Source: Halichondria panicea
Lineage: Eukaryota > Porifera > Demospongiae > Suberitida > Halichondriidae
DNA length: 64,000 nt
Direction: 5' to 3'
Assembly: GCF_963675165.1 (NCBI RefSeq)
Contig: NC_087390.1
Coordinates: 4,039,301 to 4,103,300, forward strand
The notes below the pieces were generated by a model that saw nothing but the letters and a program-made list of their open reading frames with translations, searched no databases and was not told where the DNA came from. Every line of letters begins with the position of its first letter. Position 1 is the stretch's first letter. Shown piece by piece: positions 60,101-64,000 of the stretch. Position numbers and translations under genes: made by a program.

Positions 60101-60982
60101 GGGTGTTGGTTTTCTGGTACAACTGGGCTGAGAGTGTTGACGAATTCCCGACCCTGGTCAGTGATGATGACTTCTGCACAGCTCATTCTGCACATAACCT
60201 ATTAAGGCACATAACCTATTAAGAGAGATTGATTTGCTGTAAATGATGTGCATAATAATTATTGCTATAGTGCACTTACAGAGTAAAGGAATTTAGCTAC
60301 TCCATGTGCTGTCTTGTCTGGTAGTGGGGCTGCTTCCGCTGAAATAGTCGGTGAGCGTTATGACATACTTGTTGCCCCTGGGTGTCTCAATCCATCCCAA
60401 CTGTATGCCAAACCTTTGGTGTCACTGGTATTGGGTGGAGAGTTGATGCTGGTTTTAGTAGTCTAGGATTGGTACACTGGCACTTGGTACATGTTTTCAC
60501 CTATAAGAAATAAGTATATCATGCAAATACACTAAAAGCAATACTATTATAGTAAAGTCCGGCTTCACTTACATATTCTTTGACTTCATTTGTTTGACCA
60601 GGCCAGTAATACTTGGCTGTCGATGTCCAATGTTCTGTTGACTTCCATATGACTTGGATCATGGATTGCTCCTATAATCCTTTTCCTCTGCTCCTTGTCT
60701 TCCACAACAAGCCTCTTCTCATCACCTTTTTTGAAAATGTAATACTGCATGTAACAGTATGTAGACATAAATATAATTATAGCGATAACTATATGTATAA
60801 TATCTAGGTCTCTTACGGGTAGATCCAACATAGTACAATTCTCCATCCACTGTATCAAAGCATTTAACTCTCCGCCTCAGGGAACGCTTGTCTTCTTTAC
60901 TAAAGGATGAAGGGTACTCGTTCCTGCTTATGAGAGCATGAATAACTTCAAAGGTAAATCTTCCTTCACTTTTGGATTCCAT
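57153..60982 (-). CDS. Gypsy-type integrase fused to Ulp1-like cysteine peptidase, multi-exon
   Basis: Exons from the start: 60982-60817 (MESKSEGRFTFEVIHALISR); 60725-60583 (zinc-binding block with HDPSHMEVNRT and YYWPGQTNEVKEY); 60500-60280 (CTKCQC, then IETPRGNKYVITLTDYFS); 60198-59646 (VIITDQGREFVN and YHPQTNGLTERFNQTLSR, second Asp and Glu 35 apart); 59525-59088 (GLYELKNLSGQILKKKANVC, then DPQPPKRD repeats); 59012-58788 (LTAHDREILLAPTGMLSDKH); 58731 on (VQILFVPERHHWILTSC), then, past an inserted element, 57495-57153 (PPVQQQQESYDCGLFAIAWA with the nucleophile Cys). Junction phases agree once small duplications are allowed for. Several small indels are present (60375, 60330, 60130). Known relatives are GIN1/KRBA2-type integrases and Ginger-like transposons; a domesticated gene or an inactive element are both possible. 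Confidence 0.7.
57496..58661. mobile_element. Foldback transposon, 1166 bp, arms of about 450 bp, TA target
   Basis: The left end CAGTGCAACAACCAAAGAGA is the reverse complement of the right end, and the arms match imperfectly for most of the length (for example CCTAACATATTTGCCACCAA near both centres). TA flanks both ends (57494-57495 and 58662-58663). TA-CAGT ends suggest the Tc1/mariner group. It interrupts the last exon of the integrase-peptidase gene. Confidence 0.85.
59120..59400 (-). repeat. Coding minisatellite, 24-bp unit encoding (R/K)DDPQPP(K/E)
   Basis: About eleven degenerate copies of GGTGGCTGTGGGTCGTCTCT (plus strand), read on the minus strand as DDPQPPKR / DDQQPPKK. It lies in the fifth exon of the integrase-peptidase gene, between the integrase tail and the peptidase domain. 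One frame switch occurs near 59280. The peptide is a charged Pro-rich linker. Confidence 0.85.
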
Positions 60983-61079
60983 GGTAGATTTAGTAACATG
61001 CCTGCTAACATATTTGCTACTTTTATACACTCTCTGACAGGATCTGAGGTGAGGGTTCACAGATAACTAATAGCTAGAA

Positions 61080-61260
61080 GTCATAGTGTCATAGCACTCC
61101 CTTTGCTTTGTCCATTAGTATCATGCATACATTAGTATCATGCATAGATAAGTCAGCTAATAGCCAGAAGTCATAGAGTGTCATAGCACTCCCTTTGCTT
61201 TGTCCATTAGTATCATGCATAAATAAGTCAGCTAATAGCCAGAAGTCATAGTAAGTCCGT
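61080..61260. repeat. Direct repeat around TAATAGC.AGAAGTCATAG
   Basis: The block CATAGCACTCCCTTTGCTTT followed by GTCCATTAGTATCATGCAT occurs at about 61092-61130 and 61183-61220, with a further AGCTAATAGCCAGAAGTCAT at 61154 and 61230. Tandem duplication of about 90 bp. Non-coding. Confidence 0.75.
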
Positions 61261-61286
61261 AAGCGCTTTTTGTTCCTGCAGAAAAG

Positions 61287-61430
61287 AGGGGGGGCCTAGA
61301 ATGTTAACAGTTTGGACCCCCTGGGGGGCCTAAACTGTTAACTGTTAACATTCTAGGCCCGGGGGGCCCAAAATTTTGAAATTCTAGGCCCGGGGGGGGC
61401 CCAAAATTTTATGACACCGGGCCTTAGGGG
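61287..61430. repeat. GC-run hairpin
   Basis: GGCCTAGAATGTTAACAGTT at about 61295 pairs with AACTGTTAACATTCTAGGCC at about 61340, around CCCCCTGGGGGG. A second TTCTAGGCCCGGGGGG copy follows. Strong cruciform potential; the poly-G runs are also a sequencing-error hotspot. Confidence 0.75.
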
Positions 61431-62094
61431 TTTTCTTTATTTCTCATCACTACATTATCTCATCACTACATTATTTTTGTAACTAGCAATGATTATCACT
61501 AGCCAATGAAAAAAGAACATGAAACAATTATTGTAGCTAAAAGTATCTATGTCTTATAATCCAATGAATGCTAGCTATTATTGTAGCTAGGTCTGAGGTC
61601 AGCTGGATAAATTTTAGCGTCAAGTTTTGCATAGCTTCCAGGTTTCAACTTCTCTTTTGGGAAAAACTCTTCGAGTCGCCCTGCCCCTTTATTCGTATAA
61701 TAAGAAACAGCAGACTATATGGGTTTCCTGATGCTGCAGTATACAGCAGGCAATAATTCCCTGGCAGTGGCAACCAAATTTTTAATTGTCGATTCCTTTA
61801 TTGCTACTGAGGATGGCAGCCTCTATTGTTCAGACTCCTGACCTGGTCAATCATGAGAGACACAAGAGGAGAGACAACAAGAACAACACTTTTGTCAACA
61901 AGAGGTCTTACCTAGCTTGTAGTCCATTAAAAAGGGTAGCAACTGATAGCGGAGAGACTTAATTACCATACCACGTCCCTTCAGAGCCTGGGCTTTTTTC
62001 TTGCCCACGACACTATTAATTATTGCACCTTGGAATTATCTCTCCATGGTGGTAGCTCAGCCATGTCACTGTCTGGCAGAAGACTTGCAGATCC

Positions 62095-62172
62095 TGCCTG
62101 GAAACACAATTATGTTATGTATATTGTTTCCAGGCAGGAATTAATATGTATATATAATTGTGTTTCCAGGCA
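62095..62172. repeat. Perfect 19-bp inverted repeat with nested arm
   Basis: TGCCTGGAAACACAATTAT (62095-62113) and its exact reverse complement (62154-62172), with a third partial arm GTTTCCAGGCA at 62126-62136. A hairpin of unknown origin. No gene was recognised in 61440-62500. Confidence 0.8.
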
Positions 62173-62499
62173 TCTGTACATATGGGCTAACATGGTTAAT
62201 TATACCTTGTGTCATTGCTCCAGAGAACCACAGAGCGTCGCTGCTGCAAGGCCACACTGTAAAAACAAGTGGGTTGTTTCAACTGACACTCTCCAAATGA
62301 CATGCTACACGTGTGTCAAATTGAAGGTGTGTCGTTGACCCACTTCTAGCGGGTCAGTTTCCAATTAATGCCATTTCAATCTCATAAAATAACAAAAATA
62401 AATAATGACGAGTCTATAGCATAATTATAACTGATAATGAAACAAGTGTTCAGAAGTGTTTGCAAAAATTGCGTAAAATAATGGTGAAAAAAATATTAT

Positions 62500-63280
62500 A
62501 AGTTGTGAACGCATTGTACATACCTATTTCGGACCAGTATTAAGATTCAGACAGCACTGTAAATGCCTTGACAACGACTAGAAAAAATAATCAGACCGCA
62601 AAAATAAAAAGGATAGTCATGTAGAATAATAGCATACAAAATCCAATGTGTGTATGTGTTGTGGTGGTAAAACTGCTATAACAAATTAAATTGATAGGAA
62701 ATGTACCTCAAATTTGTGCCGGCAGAATAATAATTCAGAATAATTATGCTGATGGCTAGAAAAAAGAATCAGACCGCACAAATAAAGCAGTTTGAGGATA
62801 GCCTACATGTAACATTACAAATCCAATGTGTTGTGGCAAAAAATGTGGAAAAAAAATTATAACAAATTAAGGAAACGTTCATCAGGGGGACCAGTATTAA
62901 GATTCAGACAGCTAGCTCACTTTGAGGGTGGTTAGGAAGGCCTACCTGCATGTGCCTGCATGTGTTGTGGCAAAAAATGTGGTACTTGTATGTACGGTTA
63001 TAATAATTATAACAAATTAAGGCCTCAAATTTGTGCCCTGACAGGGACCAGGGACCAGTATTAAGATTCAGACAGCTAGCTCACGGCCTACCTGCAGAAG
63101 AATAATTATGAGCTACAATAATAGTTATTTATTTATTAGTACTGTACCTTGACAACGGACAACGGTTAGTAAAAAGAATCAGACTGCACACATAAATGCC
63201 AGTGTATGTGTTGTGGCAAAAAATCTTAGCTATAACAATAGGAAACGTATCACAATCGAAGGAGTCTGCCATTGTTGAGG
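62500..63280. repeat. Diverged tandem repeats, unit about 180-350 bp
   Basis: GGACCAGTATTAAGATTCAG recurs at about 62532, 62889 and 63053. AAAAGAATCAGACCGCA-type words recur near 62586, 62763 and 63172. AATCCAATGTG recurs at 62640 and 62819, and TGTTGTGGCAAAAAATGTGG at 62828, 62956 and 63207 in part. Non-coding, internally deleted array. Confidence 0.75.
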
Positions 63281-63687
63281 AAGGAGAATTACTGACTCAT
63301 CAGCCGTAGAGTCTATCAATTCTGCAATAATTACATATTAATAAACTGTAGTTTCAGAGTTGAGGGTGGTTCCAGCAGTTCAATTCTTTGAAGTGTCTTG
63401 ACTGTACTGTACTATACTTGGTTGGCTAGCTACCATTTAAACAGTCTCACTCGTTGCTATGTCACATTTGTTGCCAGGGACATAATTATGAAGTATGATT
63501 TTTACAAGTGATTGTGTGTTTAATGTACATTTATATGTAATGTACATAAGAAAGGACACATGTGTAATGTGTCGTTTTCATTCAGTGGGTCAAAACGACA
63601 TACTTTTAGCTGTGATAAACCTTTCTGGAGGGCAGCTTGGCACATGTGTAACACGCTACACGCGTGCACATCTCTTTTTACAGTGCA

Positions 63688-63910
63688 GGGCTCACAGACG
63701 TCACTGCAGCAAGAGAGGGGCCAGGGTTCACATACGTCGCTGCAACCAGGGTTCACAGACGTCACTGCTGCGCAAGAGAGGGGCCAGGGTTCACAGACGT
63801 CGCTGCAACAAGAAGGCCAGGGTGGGTCGCTAGAGGGGCCAGGGTTGACAGACGTCGCTGCAACAAGAAGCGTCGCTGCTGCAAGAGAGGGGAGGGGCCA
63901 GCCAGGGGTC
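63688..63910. repeat. Minisatellite, CAGACGTCGCTGCAACAAGA units
   Basis: About six imperfect copies of GGGTTCACAGACGTCGCTGC followed by (A/T)(A/G)CAAGAGAGGGGCCA with variable spacers. Open frames on both strands (for example PWPLSCAAVTSVNPG on the minus strand) are repeat artefacts. Confidence 0.85.
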
Positions 63911-64000
63911 ACATCACACAGATTAGATGGAACCTGAGTTAGATGGTGCAACAACAATGCATATATTATAGCAATGGCCACAATGCACACATCATAATTA

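Noticed and set aside
62500-63280. Possible CRISPR-like spaced repeats
   Set aside because: Repeat words are diverged, spacing is irregular and the DNA is eukaryotic; this is a decayed tandem array.
63495-63990. Four overlapping open frames of 90-156 codons
   Set aside because: They read through the CAGACGTCGCTGC minisatellite in several frames on both strands.
1-64000. tRNA, rRNA, prophage or bacterial operon content
   Set aside because: No cloverleaf with box A/box B, no rRNA conserved core and no operon-like gene packing were seen on either strand.

Overview
The window is eukaryotic nuclear DNA from an animal, most likely a marine demosponge. This is inferred from short introns with GT/AG borders (about 50-340 bp), AT-rich sequence full of ATAATTAT and GCATGC words, very dense small inverted-repeat elements, and a transposase mix (hAT, CACTA/tnp2-like, P-like, IS630/Tc1-like, rve and Gypsy integrases) typical of sponge and cnidarian genomes. 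The species cannot be named from sequence alone. No rRNA, tRNA, CRISPR array or bacterial-style operon was recognised. Nearly all coding sequence is transposon-derived and broken, apart from a few multi-exon genes of unknown function.

Layout: 0-7 kb holds a small hairpin element, a GT-rich minisatellite, a large degraded inverted-repeat unit and a broken DDE transposase (3387-4990). 7151-10124 is a complete hAT element with terminal repeats, target duplication and one intron. 10.5-11.5 kb has a small spliced gene of unknown function on the minus strand. 12-13.8 kb is a CACTA/tnp2-like transposase. 14.4-18 kb has an inverted-repeat element, a non-autonomous piggyBac-like element, a Myb/SANT-like (Harbinger-type) fragment and an unrecognised spliced gene on the minus strand. 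18-22.8 kb is mostly gene-poor AT-rich DNA. 22.8-26.7 kb has two copies of an rve-type integrase.

26.8-31.7 kb is the most interesting block. Two genes on opposite strands carry the same unrecognised domain of about 120 residues. The minus-strand gene is followed by a tandem array of symmetrical cassette exons. The plus-strand gene lies head-to-head with an rve integrase, separated by about 170 bp.

33-48 kb holds many inverted-repeat elements, some nested and one with a paralogous empty site. It also holds a second tnp2 fragment, a P-like transposase in two head-to-head pieces, a DUF3504-like fragment, an IS630-like transposase and exons of unknown genes. 48.9-53.4 kb has the 5' end of a Gypsy-like retrotransposon, a second DDE transposase split by a 777-bp element, and a better IS630-like transposase. 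54.97-56 kb is a truncated RecQ-like helicase. 57.15-61 kb is a multi-exon minus-strand gene joining a Gypsy-type integrase to a Ulp1-like cysteine peptidase, with a 1.17-kb foldback element inserted in its last exon. The window ends in diverged tandem repeats and a minisatellite.

One signal runs through the whole window: perfect tandem duplications of about 8-17 bp occur roughly once per kilobase, and many fall inside reading frames. Where the frame can be tested, dropping one copy usually restores the frame or splice phase. This is either a real mutational process or an assembly artefact, and it affects every pseudogene call made here.
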